DNA of 51,091 nucleotides from Furfurilactobacillus milii (GCF_009863985.1 NZ_WEZT01000004.1:1-51091); one strand, 5' to 3'; counted from the stretch's first letter, positions 41,879 through 50,854 are shown. Notes: generated by a model from the sequence alone, not told the origin. A program made the numbers and translations.

Positions 41879-42676
41879 TTATTTGTCGAGTAAATCGTTT
41901 ATCCATTCGATGGCCAAAGTTAACCAGTGGGCTACGTGTGGCAAATCTGTCCCTGGTTTCCAGGCCGTAACATTGTTGGCAAGCGCCAAGCCGTGTGGTC
42001 CGTGGTTAAAAACATGGAGTTCAAGTGGTAAGTTGTGATTATAACTTTCCTGAACGTACGATAATGTGTTTGTTACAGGAACCGCTTGATCTTCATTAGT
42101 AACCCAAGCGAAAACTGGCTTATTTTTCACGGTGACGTGTTGTTCAGCTGCATATTTAGTTGGATCATCAGTCCATTGTGCAATGGTTTTTTCATCTTTG
42201 GGGAAACCTAATAATGGGCTGATGACGGGATAACCAAGGATGGCGCCGGCTGGTTCCAACACGCTGGCAGTGGCACCAGTGGTTTCGCTTAACCATGATG
42301 AGGACCAGTAATCATTGTAGAGTGCCACAATGTGACCACCAACTGACATTCCAAATGGAATGACAGCGTTGGCATCGACTGGCCAATCAGGATTTTGCTT
42401 GAGTTGACTAATCGTTTGACCGAGTTCAACTATCGGCGCTGGCAGTAGGGGAGTGACTTCGCCGACGAAGGAGTACCGCAAGTAGACGGCATTGAAACCC
42501 TTGGCAAAGAAGGTTAAAGCGACACTTTCAGCTTGTGCTTCAGGAATATGGGTATATGAACCACCAGGAACAATTACGATAGTTGGAAAAGTGGTTTGAC
42601 CTTGTTGACCGGGTCGATCTTGCATAAAACCTTTATAATAGCTGTGTTGGTTTAACATTTTTTTGACAATTTGCAT
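41879..42676 (-). CDS. Alpha/beta hydrolase, BD-FAE/acetyl-esterase type
   Basis: 265 aa. The ATG at 42676 follows GAGGTG by 6 nt; an ATG 48 nt further out is less likely. Oxyanion segment VIVPGGSYTHI, nucleophile Ser111 in FGMSVGGH, acid Asp in TNEDQAVPV and His in HGPHGLAL form a complete hydrolase triad. The family cleaves short acyl esters from sugars or xylans. No signal peptide, so intracellular. Divergent from the GNAT at 42769, with 92 nt between. Confidence 0.85.
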   Translation of the reverse strand: MQIVKKMLNQHSYYKGFMQDRPGQQGQTTFPTIVIVPGGSYTHIPEAQAESVALTFFAKGFNAVYLRYSFVGEVTPLLPAPIVELGQTISQLKQNPDWPVDANAVIPFGMSVGGHIVALYNDYWSSSWLSETTGATASVLEPAGAILGYPVISPLLGFPKDEKTIAQWTDDPTKYAAEQHVTVKNKPVFAWVTNEDQAVPVTNTLSYVQESYNHNLPLELHVFNHGPHGLALANNVTAWKPGTDLPHVAHWLTLAIEWINDLLDK

Positions 42677-42768
42677 GACATTCACCTCGTGTTCATGATA
42701 GAGCCCAATGGTGACGGAGTGCAACTAATTCGTGATGTAACGGCAAAATTGATTGGAAGGTAATGAGG

Positions 42769-43314
42769 ATGGCAATACCATTAAAAACGGCACGTTTAGA
42801 GCTACGAAGTATTCGAGAATCTGATTTATCGGCTTTTACTCAAATTGTTGGAAATCCGCGTGTTGCGATGCCAGCAGGTTTTCAGCCGGTTCATAATGAA
42901 TTTGAAGCACGTTTTTTGATGCGTCAAACATTGGGGCAACGCTGGATTTGGGGCGTTACTCGTCGGGAAGAGGACCAAATTATTGGTACCGTTGGACTTT
43001 ATGGCAGAACAGGACATGATGGCGCATTGGTGCACGGTGAACGAGATATTGGCTACATGCTTAACGAAAATTTTTGGGGTCACGGATATATGCCTGAGGC
43101 GGTGATGGCAGTCTTAACTTATGGCTTTGACCAAGGGTTACAAGCAGTATGGGGATCTTATTTTTCGGACAATGAACGTTCGGCGCGTATTTTTGAGCGG
43201 TTTGGTTTTCAATTTGATCATGAGATTCAGCATTCGGCAACTGATTTTTTCGCACCAGGGAAAACAGAGCGTTTTTTTCGGTTAACACCAAATGATTTTG
43301 CATTGCATCAGTAA
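42769..43314 (+). CDS. GNAT acetyltransferase, RimJ/RimL-like
   Basis: 181 aa. The ATG at 42769 is chosen because GGAAGG is 8 nt upstream; the ATG at 42763 is too close. TARLELRSIRESD is the RimJ/RimL opening; GERDIGYMLNENFWGHGYMPEAVMA is the acetyl-CoA block (FWGxGYMPEA), followed by NERSARIFERFGF. These enzymes acetylate N-termini, for example of ribosomal proteins, or other amines. The real substrate is unknown. Confidence 0.85.
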   Translation: MAIPLKTARLELRSIRESDLSAFTQIVGNPRVAMPAGFQPVHNEFEARFLMRQTLGQRWIWGVTRREEDQIIGTVGLYGRTGHDGALVHGERDIGYMLNENFWGHGYMPEAVMAVLTYGFDQGLQAVWGSYFSDNERSARIFERFGFQFDHEIQHSATDFFAPGKTERFFRLTPNDFALHQ

Positions 43315-43421
43315 AAAGTGGTCGAGGTTAATGGTTGAGTTACGTTTATCATTACTGTTCGGTATGCTATGATGGCAGTGGTAAGTTATCTCTATCGTGA
43401 TAATTAGGTTAGGAAGAAATT

Positions 43422-43946
43422 ATGCAATTAACGAGGGGCTTTGAGCAGGCCGCATGTATTTTAGCGTTACTCGCAACCCAAGATACGAACGTACCCATCA
43501 CATCTGAAGTCATTCACACTAGATTGGGTGGATCACAAACTTATATGCGAAAAATCATTCGCAAACTGGTCGTTGCTGGTCTAGTTAGATCCGTGTCTGG
43601 TAATCAGGGTGGATTTACGTTGGGGCGTAATTCACGTCAAATTACTGTTTGGGATGCGGTGGTAGCGACAGAGGGTGATATTCAAACATATCCCAACAAT
43701 GGCTTGATTGATCGGGTATTCGATGATGTTGAACCACTGGCTAACCGTGGCACACAGGTGTTGACAGACATCTTTGTTGCCGCAGATGAGCAGTATAAAC
43801 ATGTGTTACAAGAAACGTCGGTTCATCGGATTTTGGTTCATATTTTTCAGTCACAAATTATCCCGACTGTTGATTGGAATGAAAGTACGGTGAACTATCC
43901 GAATTTCACTGCCAAACTAAAGGCACTTATCCATGGAGAAAATTAG
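43422..43946 (+). CDS. Rrf2-family transcriptional regulator
   Basis: 174 aa. Winged helix (VIHTRLGGSQTYMRKIIRKLVVAGLVRSVSGNQGGFTLGR), with the GNQGGFTLGR wing marking Rrf2. It lacks the three-cysteine cluster of Fe-S Rrf2 proteins (a single Cys is at residue 12), so it resembles YwnA/CymR-like members instead. The regulated gene is unknown; the amino-acid permease downstream is a candidate by position only. Ends at a terminator. Confidence 0.85.
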   Translation: MQLTRGFEQAACILALLATQDTNVPITSEVIHTRLGGSQTYMRKIIRKLVVAGLVRSVSGNQGGFTLGRNSRQITVWDAVVATEGDIQTYPNNGLIDRVFDDVEPLANRGTQVLTDIFVAADEQYKHVLQETSVHRILVHIFQSQIIPTVDWNESTVNYPNFTAKLKALIHGEN

Positions 43947-44000
43947 CGTTTTCTCGGGTAAATGGCTGATTGATTTGATGAATACGTTTTCATTTTTGCT

Positions 44001-44033
44001 GAAAGCCTTGCAATTTGCGGGGCTTCTTTTTAT
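44001..44033 (+). terminator. Terminator after the Rrf2 gene
   Basis: GAAAGCC with GGGCTTC around a 14-nt loop, then five T. Confidence 0.75.
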
Positions 44034-44069
44034 ACTCTGTTTATATCGAATGAAGAGGTTGCGACAATC

Positions 44070-44263
44070 ATGAGTCGCCAAGTTGAGAACGTACAGGTTC
44101 TGTAACGCTTGGTTAAAGGGTGCGTCGCCGAAATGAGCTGCTGCTGTATCAGTATCTTGTTGGGACGTTGGTGAATAATCAACGAACTGTCGTGGTAAAT
44201 AAAAACGCCACGGAGCGCTATCTAACGATTGACCAGGATGAATTTGACGGTCGGTTTGTTTAG
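44070..44263 (+). pseudogene. Possible decayed small gene
   Basis: An ATG at 44070 behind GAAGAGG starts MSRQVENVQVL and then meets TAA. A different frame, ending at TAG 44261, reads RRRNELLLYQYLVGTLVNN and continues QRTVVVNKNATERYLT to DEFDGRFV without stops. If TAA were CAA and one base were shifted, the two would join into a protein of about 64 aa. The terminator that overlaps its end supports a former gene. No family recognised. Confidence 0.35.
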
Positions 44264-44299
44264 CGTGTCTTTGTGCATGATAAACAGACCGGCCTTTTA
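44249..44299 (+). terminator. Terminator upstream of the amino-acid permease
   Basis: GGTCGGTTTGTTTA pairs along its length with TAAACAGACCGGCC, then TTTTATTT. It ends the decayed gene or attenuates the permease transcript. Confidence 0.8.
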
Positions 44300-44351
44300 T
44301 TTATTCAGATTACATCAAGTGCTTCTCTTTAGAAAATGGGAGGAACTCGAT

Positions 44352-45962
44352 ATGGCAGAAAATGAGAATCGCGCGGTTTGCCGCGAATTGAAGACGCGAC
44401 ATTTATCAATGATCGCGTTAGGTGGCAGTATTGGAACAGGGTTGTTCGTTGCATCCGGTTCCGCAATTTCGGCAGCTGGCCCTGGTGGTGCTTTGGTTGC
44501 TTATGTGGCAATTGGGATTATGGTCTACTTCTTAATGACCAGCTTGGGTGAGATGGCAACATACATGCCGCTGACTGGTTCATTTGCGGCATATTCGACT
44601 AAGTTTGTGGATCCCGCATTGGGATTTGCAATGGGGTGGAATTACTGGTTTAACTGGGCGATTACGTTAGCCGTGGATGTTTCGACGGCGGCCTTAGTTA
44701 TGCAATTTTGGTTACCAAACGTACCGGCATGGATTTTTAGCATGATCGCATTAGCAATTATTTTTACTATCAATGCATTATCGGTTCGTTCGTTTGGTGA
44801 AACAGAATACTGGATGTCCATTATCAAAGTGGTCACAGTTCTGATTTTCTTAGTCATTGGGACCTTAACGATTTTTGGTATCATGGGCGGTCACGCAACT
44901 GGTTTTTCAAACTTAACTTATAAAAAGGCGCCATTTGTTGGCGGTGTGCCAGCATTGCTCTCCGTGTTCGTCGTAGCTGGTTTCTCATTCCAAGGGACTG
45001 AATTAATTGGGATTGAAGCTGGTGAAAGTGAAACACCTGAAAAGAGTATTCCCAAGGCGATTCGCCAAGTGTTCTGGCGGATTCTGTTATTCTACATTTT
45101 GGCAATCTTTGTTATTGCCTGCATCATTCCTTATACAAGCAAGGATCTGCTGGGTTCAAGTGCCACAGACATTGCCATCAGTCCATTTACGCTGGTCTTC
45201 CGTCGGGCAGGGTTAGCTGCGGCCGCTAGTGTGATGAATGCGGTTATTCTAACGTCTGTTATTTCATCAGCTAACTCAGGGATGTACGCTTCCACTCGGA
45301 TGTTGTACTCCTTGGCAAACGAAGGCTACGCGCCAAGCTTCTTTGGTAAGACGAACAAGCGTGGGATCCCTATGGCTTCGTTGGTTGGAACCACAGTTAT
45401 CGGATTATTAACTTTCTTGACCAGTATCTTTGGACCAAAGTTATACATGTACCTAGTTGCCGCTTCTGGTCTGACCGGATTCATTGCTTGGTTGGGGATT
45501 GCGATTAGCCATTACCGTTTCCGTCGTGCCTTTCTTAAGCAAAGACACCAGTTAAGCGAACTCCGTTACCATGCAAAGTGGTTCCCATTTGGTCCCATTT
45601 TGGCATTCGTGCTGGGGATCGTTGTCATTGTTGGTCAAAACTTGAAGTCGTTTGCACAACTCGATTTGCAAGCTATCTTGGTAACGTACATGAGTGTGCC
45701 GTTGTTCCTGATCCTGTGGGGTTATTACAAGATCCGTCACCGGACTCATATCATTCCATTGGACAAGGTTGACTTGATGCCAAAAACAAATGGTGAAAGT
45801 TACACGGCCGCTGATGCTTCGGCTGCCTCAGGTGATATTGAAAGTAGTGCAACAGTTGAGACGGTTGCACAAGCGGGTAAAAAGACCACGAGCGCAACGT
45901 CAGCGGCTCACGATTTGACGAATGATGAATCGGTAGCACCTAAAAATGATTCGATTAAATAA
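44352..45962 (+). CDS. Amino-acid permease (APC family, LysP-like)
   Basis: 536 aa. The ATG at 44352 is chosen since GGGAGG lies 9 nt upstream; in-frame codons back to 44229 would translate through the terminator. ELKTRHLSMIALGGSIGTGLFVASG is the consensus helix 1 of the AAT/LysP group, and ELIGIEAGESETPEKSIPKAI is the family block after helix 6. About 12 membrane segments. Lysine is a possible substrate. The C-terminal tail of about 60 residues is rich in Ala, Ser and Thr and longer than usual. A terminator follows. Confidence 0.88.
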   Translation: MAENENRAVCRELKTRHLSMIALGGSIGTGLFVASGSAISAAGPGGALVAYVAIGIMVYFLMTSLGEMATYMPLTGSFAAYSTKFVDPALGFAMGWNYWFNWAITLAVDVSTAALVMQFWLPNVPAWIFSMIALAIIFTINALSVRSFGETEYWMSIIKVVTVLIFLVIGTLTIFGIMGGHATGFSNLTYKKAPFVGGVPALLSVFVVAGFSFQGTELIGIEAGESETPEKSIPKAIRQVFWRILLFYILAIFVIACIIPYTSKDLLGSSATDIAISPFTLVFRRAGLAAAASVMNAVILTSVISSANSGMYASTRMLYSLANEGYAPSFFGKTNKRGIPMASLVGTTVIGLLTFLTSIFGPKLYMYLVAASGLTGFIAWLGIAISHYRFRRAFLKQRHQLSELRYHAKWFPFGPILAFVLGIVVIVGQNLKSFAQLDLQAILVTYMSVPLFLILWGYYKIRHRTHIIPLDKVDLMPKTNGESYTAADASAASGDIESSATVETVAQAGKKTTSATSAAHDLTNDESVAPKNDSIK

Positions 45963-46001
45963 TGGATCAATTTTAAATTGAATTAAATGTGAAATCAAAT
46001 A

Positions 46002-46046
46002 GAACTCGCTTGGTACGAATACAAAAATTTGTATCGGCGAGTTTTT
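46002..46046 (+). terminator. Terminator of the permease gene
   Basis: AACTCGC/GCGAGTT stem with an inner CGAATACAAA/TTTGTATCG pairing, then a T run. Confidence 0.8.
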
Positions 46047-46322
46047 ATTATATTCAAAGCTAAATGTCATCAAATAAATATATTTAATTTTGGTCGGGCA
46101 CAATATGAAAAGGCTATCTTTGTTAGTATGGCTCGTTTTGATAAAAAATAAGGTTGTCCATTTGGTTATGACAGAAAGATTACGTTTTAATTTGTAAGCT
46201 ACAAAATATGGCGAGATTCTCCGAGCGTGATACAATATGTAGGTAGTTAAAGGATAAACACGTTCTGTCACGGTTGACCACGCATTGTGGTGCGGTTGAT
46301 AGAGATCAGGGGAGATAAAGAC
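46047..46322. other. A+T-rich region upstream of the deoxynucleoside kinase
   Basis: 276 nt, very A+T-rich. It holds a possible -10 TACAAT near 46231 and a small ACCAC/GTGGT hairpin near 46277. No gene seen. Confidence 0.4.
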
Positions 46323-46970
46323 ATGATTGTTTTAGCAGGAACGATTGGTGCAGGAAAAACGAGCTTAACTGATTTATTGGCAAGTCACTTACATACACAG
46401 GCCTTTTATGAATCAGTGGAAGATAATCCAATTCTGCCATTATTTTACAAGGATCCAAAAAAGTACGCTTTTTTGCTTCAAATTTACTTCTTAAATAAGC
46501 GGATGGATTCTATCAAGGCTTCTTTTGCCGATGATGAAAGTGTTATGGATCGTTCAATTTATGAAGATTCATTGCTTTTCCACTTGAATGCCGACCTAGG
46601 TCGTTCGACGGAAACAGAAGTTGACATCTATGATTCCTTATTAGAGAACATGATGCAGGAATTGCCAGATGCACCGCATGAAAAGAACCCTGATCTTTTG
46701 ATCCACATCGACATTTCGTTTGACACCATGTTACAAAGAATTCAAAAACGTGGTCGTGAATACGAACAAATTGATAACGATCCTTCATTGTACGAATACT
46801 ACAAACAATTGAACGATCGTTATACAGCTTGGTACAACAATTATGATCATGGCCCTAAAATGCGGATCGATGGTGATAAGTATGACTTTGTTGAAGATCC
46901 AGATGCAGCAAATGCCGTTCTTGCACAAATTGATGCAAAATTGAGTACACTTCAATTGGCGACTGCTTAG
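46323..46970 (+). CDS. Deoxynucleoside kinase (dGK/dAK family)
   Basis: 215 aa. Phosphorylates deoxyadenosine or deoxyguanosine in the salvage path. The ATG at 46323 follows AGGGGAG; the upstream in-frame GTG region has no site. Walker A is GTIGAGKTS at residues 6-14. MDRSIYEDSL carries the DRS motif that binds the sugar hydroxyl, and KRGREYEQ is the LID arginine region. Length is typical of lactobacillar deoxynucleoside kinases, which often come as a dAK/dGK pair; only one copy is here. Confidence 0.88.
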   Translation: MIVLAGTIGAGKTSLTDLLASHLHTQAFYESVEDNPILPLFYKDPKKYAFLLQIYFLNKRMDSIKASFADDESVMDRSIYEDSLLFHLNADLGRSTETEVDIYDSLLENMMQELPDAPHEKNPDLLIHIDISFDTMLQRIQKRGREYEQIDNDPSLYEYYKQLNDRYTAWYNNYDHGPKMRIDGDKYDFVEDPDAANAVLAQIDAKLSTLQLATA

Positions 46971-47059
46971 TTTGGGTTAATAAGGGTTGCACAAGTCTTT
47001 TAGTTGCTATAAGCTGTCCATAGACATAAACAGATATTAAACACAGTTGCATTTAGTAT

Positions 47060-47248
47060 TGCGATTAAGAGAGCCGGTGGTTGATGAGAACCGGATCGCA
47101 ATCATTCCGGCAACGTTTTAAGTGGGCGGTTAATCCCGCACGGCGAAAGTCGTTAGTATGTTCGAGAGCACCAGCAATGGTGAACTTGGGTGGTACCGCG
47201 AATTCACGTCATTCGTCCCAATTGTGATGGGACGAGTGGCGTTTTTTT
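47060..47248 (+). promoter_or_regulatory. T-box leader of serS
   Basis: The conserved GGTGGTACCGCG at 47189-47200 is the T-box core that pairs with the tRNA CCA end. The upstream stem I region has AAGAGAG and CCGG-GGTTGATGAGAA-CCGG. The antiterminator is followed by a strong terminator at 47206-47248 (ACGTCATTCGTCCC with GGGACGAGTGGCGT, then T7). Uncharged tRNA-Ser should allow read-through into serS. The specifier codon could not be fixed by eye. Confidence 0.9.
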
Positions 47249-47271
47249 GTGAAAAAAATGGAGGTAGTTAG

Positions 47272-48573
47272 ATGTTAGACATTAAACGGATTCGTAATAA
47301 TCCAGATGAAGCTAAGGAAAAGTTGGCAACGCGGGCAATTAAGCCTGAGCAGATTGATGACGTAATCGCTTTGGATGAACAGCGCCGTGATTTACTCAAA
47401 CAGACGGAACAGTTAAAGGCTAAACGAAACAGGGTTTCGGATGCCATCAGCGTTGCGAAAAGAAATCATGAAGACGCCGATAAACAGATTGCCGAAATGC
47501 GTGAAGTTGGTGCTGATATTAAGGCATTAGACACCAAGTTGGCTGAAGTATTGGACGAGTTCAACGATAAGATGGCCCGCTTACCTAACTTTCCTCACGA
47601 TACAGACCCTGTTGGTCCAGACGAAAATTATTCTCGCGAAGACCGTAAAGTGGGTGCTATTCCACATTTTGACTTTGAACCAAAGGCACACTGGGATATT
47701 GGTGAAGCTTTAGGAATCCTAGATTTCAAACGGGCCGCTAAGGTTTCCGGTGCTAGATTCGTTTACTACATGGGCATGGGCGCTAAACTAGAACGTGCCG
47801 TTTACAACTTTATGCTGGATCAACATGAAGAAGAGGGATACGAAGAAGTTATTCCACCTTACATGGTAAATGGTGCATCGATGTATGGCACTGGTCAATT
47901 TCCTAAGTTCAAGGAAGATGTTTTCCAGATTCAGGACCAAGACTTGACGTTAATCCCTACTGCTGAAGTACCGTTGACGAATTACTACCGCGACGAAGTG
48001 TTGGATGAAGCGCAACTACCTGTTTATGTGACTGCTTTGACACCTAGCTTCCGTTCTGAAGCGGGTTCTGCTGGCCGTGACACGCGTGGTTTAATCCGGA
48101 TGCATCAATTCAACAAGGTTGAAATGGTTAAATATGTTAAACCAGAAGAATCTTATAAAGAATTGGAAAAAATGACTGGTAACGCTGAAAACATTCTGCA
48201 AAAATTAGGTTTGCCATACCACGTTATTACTTTAGCAACGGGTGACATGAGTTTCACAGCAGCTGAAACACACGACCTTGAAGTTTGGATTCCACATCAA
48301 GAAACGTACCGTGAAATTTCCAGTTGTTCTAACTGTGAAGATTTCCAGGCACGTCGAGCACAAATCCGTTACCGTGATGTAGACGGTAAGGTTCACTTGG
48401 TCCACACATTGAATGGTTCTGGTCTGGCCGTTGGTCGGACGGTCGCAGCTATTTTGGAAAACTACCAAAATGAAGACGGCTCGGTTACCATTCCGGATGT
48501 GCTGGTTCCTTACATGCATGGTGTGACTAAGATTACTAAAGAAAACGCCCACGCAAAGCACGTTGAAGACTAA
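47272..48573 (+). CDS. serS: Seryl-tRNA synthetase
   Basis: 433 aa, class II synthetase that charges tRNA-Ser. The N-terminal long coiled coil (to about residue 105) reads the variable arm. Motif 2 is [24 protein letters not shown] (written in two parts: [12 protein letters not shown] and [12 protein letters not shown]). Motif 3 is [23 protein letters not shown] precedes the ATG. Under T-box control. Followed by a terminator. Confidence 0.97.
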   Translation: MLDIKRIRNNPDEAKEKLATRAIKPEQIDDVIALDEQRRDLLKQTEQLKAKRNRVSDAISVAKRNHEDADKQIAEMREVGADIKALDTKLAEVLDEFNDKMARLPNFPHDTDPVGPDENYSREDRKVGAIPHFDFEPKAHWDIGEALGILDFKRAAKVSGARFVYYMGMGAKLERAVYNFMLDQHEEEGYEEVIPPYMVNGASMYGTGQFPKFKEDVFQIQDQDLTLIPTAEVPLTNYYRDEVLDEAQLPVYVTALTPSFRSEAGSAGRDTRGLIRMHQFNKVEMVKYVKPEESYKELEKMTGNAENILQKLGLPYHVITLATGDMSFTAAETHDLEVWIPHQETYREISSCSNCEDFQARRAQIRYRDVDGKVHLVHTLNGSGLAVGRTVAAILENYQNEDGSVTIPDVLVPYMHGVTKITKENAHAKHVED

Positions 48574-48591
48574 TTGATCTGCAATTTAAAC

Positions 48592-48643
48592 AAACGAATC
48601 ATGTGATGACTACCATTATGGTGGCCAACATGGTTCGTTTTTT
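48592..48643 (+). terminator. Terminator of serS
   Basis: AAACGAATCATG with CATGGTTCGTTT, inner ACCAT/ATGGT, then T6. Confidence 0.85.
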
Positions 48644-48788
48644 ATTAGTGTTGTTATTTCGTTGGTTGAACTGAGTGTTTTTGAGGAATTTTAATTGGAA
48701 TAATCTTGGCGATTCTGGATTGTATTTACGTAACGCCGCCGCTATTAACGTCGTTGGTTATCTTGCTAGTGCAATGTGAGCGGAAGAG
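48644..48788. other. Intergenic region after serS
   Basis: 145 nt with no gene. Possible promoter elements for the element that follows are poor; no clear -35/-10 pair stands out. Confidence 0.35.
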
Positions 48789-48948
48789 TGTCAGGGTTGA
48801 AATCTATAGTGAAGGTGTTGCTAATTCGGTGGGGTTGCCGAATTAACAACACGGACGAGTTTGAAGACTTGTTCTTTAAGGCTTCAAGTCGAAGTGAAAG
48901 ACCGGTTTTGGGGTTTGAACTGGTCCCACAATGATTTCAACCCTGACA
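48789..48948 (+). ncRNA. Cloverleaf-like structured element, possible ncRNA or MITE
   Basis: A perfect 16-bp inverted repeat (TGTCAGGGTTGAAATC 48789-48804; GATTTCAACCCTGACA 48933-48948) encloses three separate hairpins. A is 48815-48852 (GTGTTG-CT-AATTCGG with CCGAATT-AA-CAACAC), B is 48861-48887 (TTGAAG/CTTCAA) and C is 48900-48925 (GACCGGTT/AACTGGTC). Together they make a four-way junction. No ORF, no poly-T tail. It matches no RNA class I can name; 6S, SRP RNA, RNase P and tmRNA were considered and do not fit. A small transposon-like element with terminal repeats is the main alternative. Confidence 0.45.
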
Positions 48949-49056
48949 ATCGAACGCGAGAGTTTTCTTCAAACAGAATTTGAACAGTAAGAACTATAGT
49001 TAACTACGGTTAATGAAAAATAAATGGCAAAAATTGAAGAAAAATGCGGAACAGTG

Positions 49057-49086
49057 TTGACAGTTTTTGAGCGTAAATGATATTAT
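49057..49086 (+). promoter_or_regulatory. Promoter of the tRNA cluster
   Basis: Perfect -35 TTGACA (49057-49062), 18-nt spacer, -10 TATTAT (49081-49086), ahead of tRNA-Leu. Confidence 0.65.
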
Positions 49087-49123
49087 CTAATAGTTGTCTG
49101 ATGAGGGAACAGAATCAGATGCT

Positions 49124-49205
49124 GCGGATGTGGCGGAATTGGCAGACGCGCTAGATTTAGGTTCTAGTGTCTTTTGACATGGAGGTTCGAGTCCTCTCAT
49201 CCGCA
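49124..49205 (+). tRNA. tRNA-Leu (TAG)
   Basis: 82-nt type II tRNA; acceptor GCGGATG/CATCCGC; loop TTTAGGT in stem CTAGA/TCTAG gives anticodon TAG. Discriminator A. Confidence 0.95.
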
Positions 49206-49212
49206 TCATGTT

Positions 49213-49286
49213 GCCGACTTAGCTCAGTTGGTCAGAGCACCGCTCTAGTAAAGCGGGGGTCGGAGGTTCGAATCCTCTAGTCGGCA
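49213..49286 (+). tRNA. tRNA-Thr (AGT)
   Basis: 74 nt; acceptor GCCGACT/AGTCGGC; loop CTAGTAA in stem CCGCT/AGCGG gives anticodon AGT. Discriminator A. Confidence 0.94.
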
Positions 49287-49310
49287 TGGTTCCATTTGTT
49301 TTATTGTTAT

Positions 49311-49382
49311 GCGGAAGTAGTTCAGTGGTAGAACATCACCTTGCCATGGTGGGGGTCGCGGGTTCGAATCCCGTCTTCCGCT
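49311..49382 (+). tRNA. tRNA-Gly (GCC)
   Basis: 72 nt; acceptor GCGGAAG/CTTCCGC; loop TTGCCAT gives anticodon GCC. Discriminator T. Confidence 0.95.
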
Positions 49383-49405
49383 TTTCATAACGCTGTTATG
49401 AGAAT

Positions 49406-49479
49406 GCACCCATAGCGCAACTGGATAGAGTGTCTGACTACGAATCAGAAGGTTGTAGGTTCGACTCCTACTGGGTGCA
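49406..49479 (+). tRNA. tRNA-Arg (ACG)
   Basis: 74 nt; acceptor GCACCCA/TGGGTGC; loop CTACGAA in stem TCTGA/TCAGA gives anticodon ACG. Discriminator A. Confidence 0.95.
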
Positions 49480-49486
49480 TCATGAT

Positions 49487-49524
49487 GACCGCTGCCAGGT
49501 GCTGGCGGCGGTTATTTTATTTTT
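49487..49524 (+). terminator. Terminator within the tRNA cluster
   Basis: ACCGCTGCCAG with CTGGCGGCGGT (wobbles/mismatches) and a 3-nt loop, then a T-rich tail. It separates tRNA-Arg from tRNA-Pro, though read-through is possible. Confidence 0.75.
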
Positions 49525-49526
49525 AT

Positions 49527-49600
49527 CGGGACATAGCTCAGTTTGGTAGAGCACTGCGTTCGGGACGCAGGGGTCGCAAGTTCAAATCTTGTTGTCCCGA
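49527..49600 (+). tRNA. tRNA-Pro (CGG)
   Basis: 74 nt; acceptor CGGGACA/TGTCCCG; loop TTCGGGA in stem CTGCG/CGCAG gives anticodon CGG. Discriminator A. Confidence 0.93.
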
Positions 49601-49616
49601 TCATTGTTTAAAACGA

Positions 49617-49655
49617 ACAGTCGTTAGTCAATATTGACTAGCGGCTGTTTTTTTG
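49617..49655 (+). terminator. Terminator after tRNA-Pro
   Basis: ACAGTCGTTAGTCAAT pairs with ATTGACTAGCGGCTGT (two wobbles), followed by T7. Confidence 0.88.
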
Positions 49656-49830
49656 ACTGTTATTGTTGGTCACAACGCAAAACAAGCTATCGTTTTAGTC
49701 GTCAAGTTGCGAAAAATATGGCATGATGAACTTGTAGACAGATTGAACATTTGAAGATCAATCATTCAGCCGTGTTGGCAATTGCAATAATTATTGCAGG
49801 ATATCGGTAATTAGAGGGAGACCAGTTATT

Positions 49831-50787
49831 ATGAGTGACACAACAGCAATTTTTAACGCCATTGAACAAGCGAAGACAATTATCATCCATCGTCATCAGC
49901 GACCTGATCCAGACGCATTAGGATCTCAGTTTGGTCTAAAACTAACTTTACAGCACGCCTTTCCGGATAAGCAGATATTTGCAGTTGGAACGATTCCGGA
50001 CGATCTTGGCTGGTTAGGCCAGTCAGACACTGTTTCGGATGATCAATACGCGGATGCGTTAGTGATCACTGTTGATACGGCCAATACCGAGCGCATCGAC
50101 GATGACCGGTTCGATCAAGGGCGGCAACTGGTTAAAATTGATCACCATCCTAATGATGACAATTATGGTGATTTATCATGGGTGTTGCCGGAGGCATCCA
50201 GTACCTCGGAATTAATTGTCGATTTTATTGACGCACATCAAGAAACGCTTAGTTTGACACGTGATGCGGCATTGCTATTTTATGCAGGAATAGTGGGTGA
50301 CACAGGTCGGTTCTTGTATCCGGCTACCAGTGCACACACCTTCGCCGTTGCCAGTGAATTGTTGGCAACTGGGATTGACGCTGCTGAAGTGGGGCGTCAT
50401 GAAAATGAGTTGAGTCGTGGTCTCGGTCATTTGATGGGGGATGTCTTGGCTAATATTGAAATTGACGACTTTGGCGCTGCACATTATGTGATATCACAGG
50501 CTCAGTTGGCTTCTCTTTCTTTGGCAGCCAGTGAGGTTCAGCCACTGGTATCGACTCCCGGTCGCTTGGCTGATGTTCGGGCTTGGTTATTATTTGTGGA
50601 AAATCCTGACGGTAGTTATCGAGTTCACTTACGTTCCAAAGGACCAGCAGTAAACGAATTAGCGAAGGCACATCATGGTGGCGGTCACGATTTAGCTAGT
50701 GGAGCCAATGCTGCGGATCAACAAGAAGTTGACGACATGATTGTGTCTTTGAGCAAGTTGATGCAGCAATGGCAACAAACGCATTAA
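49831..50787 (+). CDS. nrnA: DHH-family phosphoesterase, NrnA-like
   Basis: 318 aa. The DHH domain has HRHQRPDPDALGSQ (H20, H22, D26, D28) and IDHHPND (D104, H105, H106) binding two Mn2+ ions. The C-terminal DHHA1 domain has GGGHDLASGA, where nucleic acid is held. NrnA proteins degrade short RNA (2-5 nt) and dephosphorylate pAp. Related DHH enzymes of similar size act on cyclic di-AMP products, so the exact role is by family only. GAGGGAG precedes the ATG. It stands alone after the tRNA cluster, with an IS30 gene convergent behind it. Confidence 0.85.
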   Translation: MSDTTAIFNAIEQAKTIIIHRHQRPDPDALGSQFGLKLTLQHAFPDKQIFAVGTIPDDLGWLGQSDTVSDDQYADALVITVDTANTERIDDDRFDQGRQLVKIDHHPNDDNYGDLSWVLPEASSTSELIVDFIDAHQETLSLTRDAALLFYAGIVGDTGRFLYPATSAHTFAVASELLATGIDAAEVGRHENELSRGLGHLMGDVLANIEIDDFGAAHYVISQAQLASLSLAASEVQPLVSTPGRLADVRAWLLFVENPDGSYRVHLRSKGPAVNELAKAHHGGGHDLASGANAADQQEVDDMIVSLSKLMQQWQQTH

Positions 50788-50854
50788 GCGGTTGCCTTGT
50801 TAAGAATACTAATAATTTATAATAATCATTTTCTTGATAGGGTAGATTGCAAAT

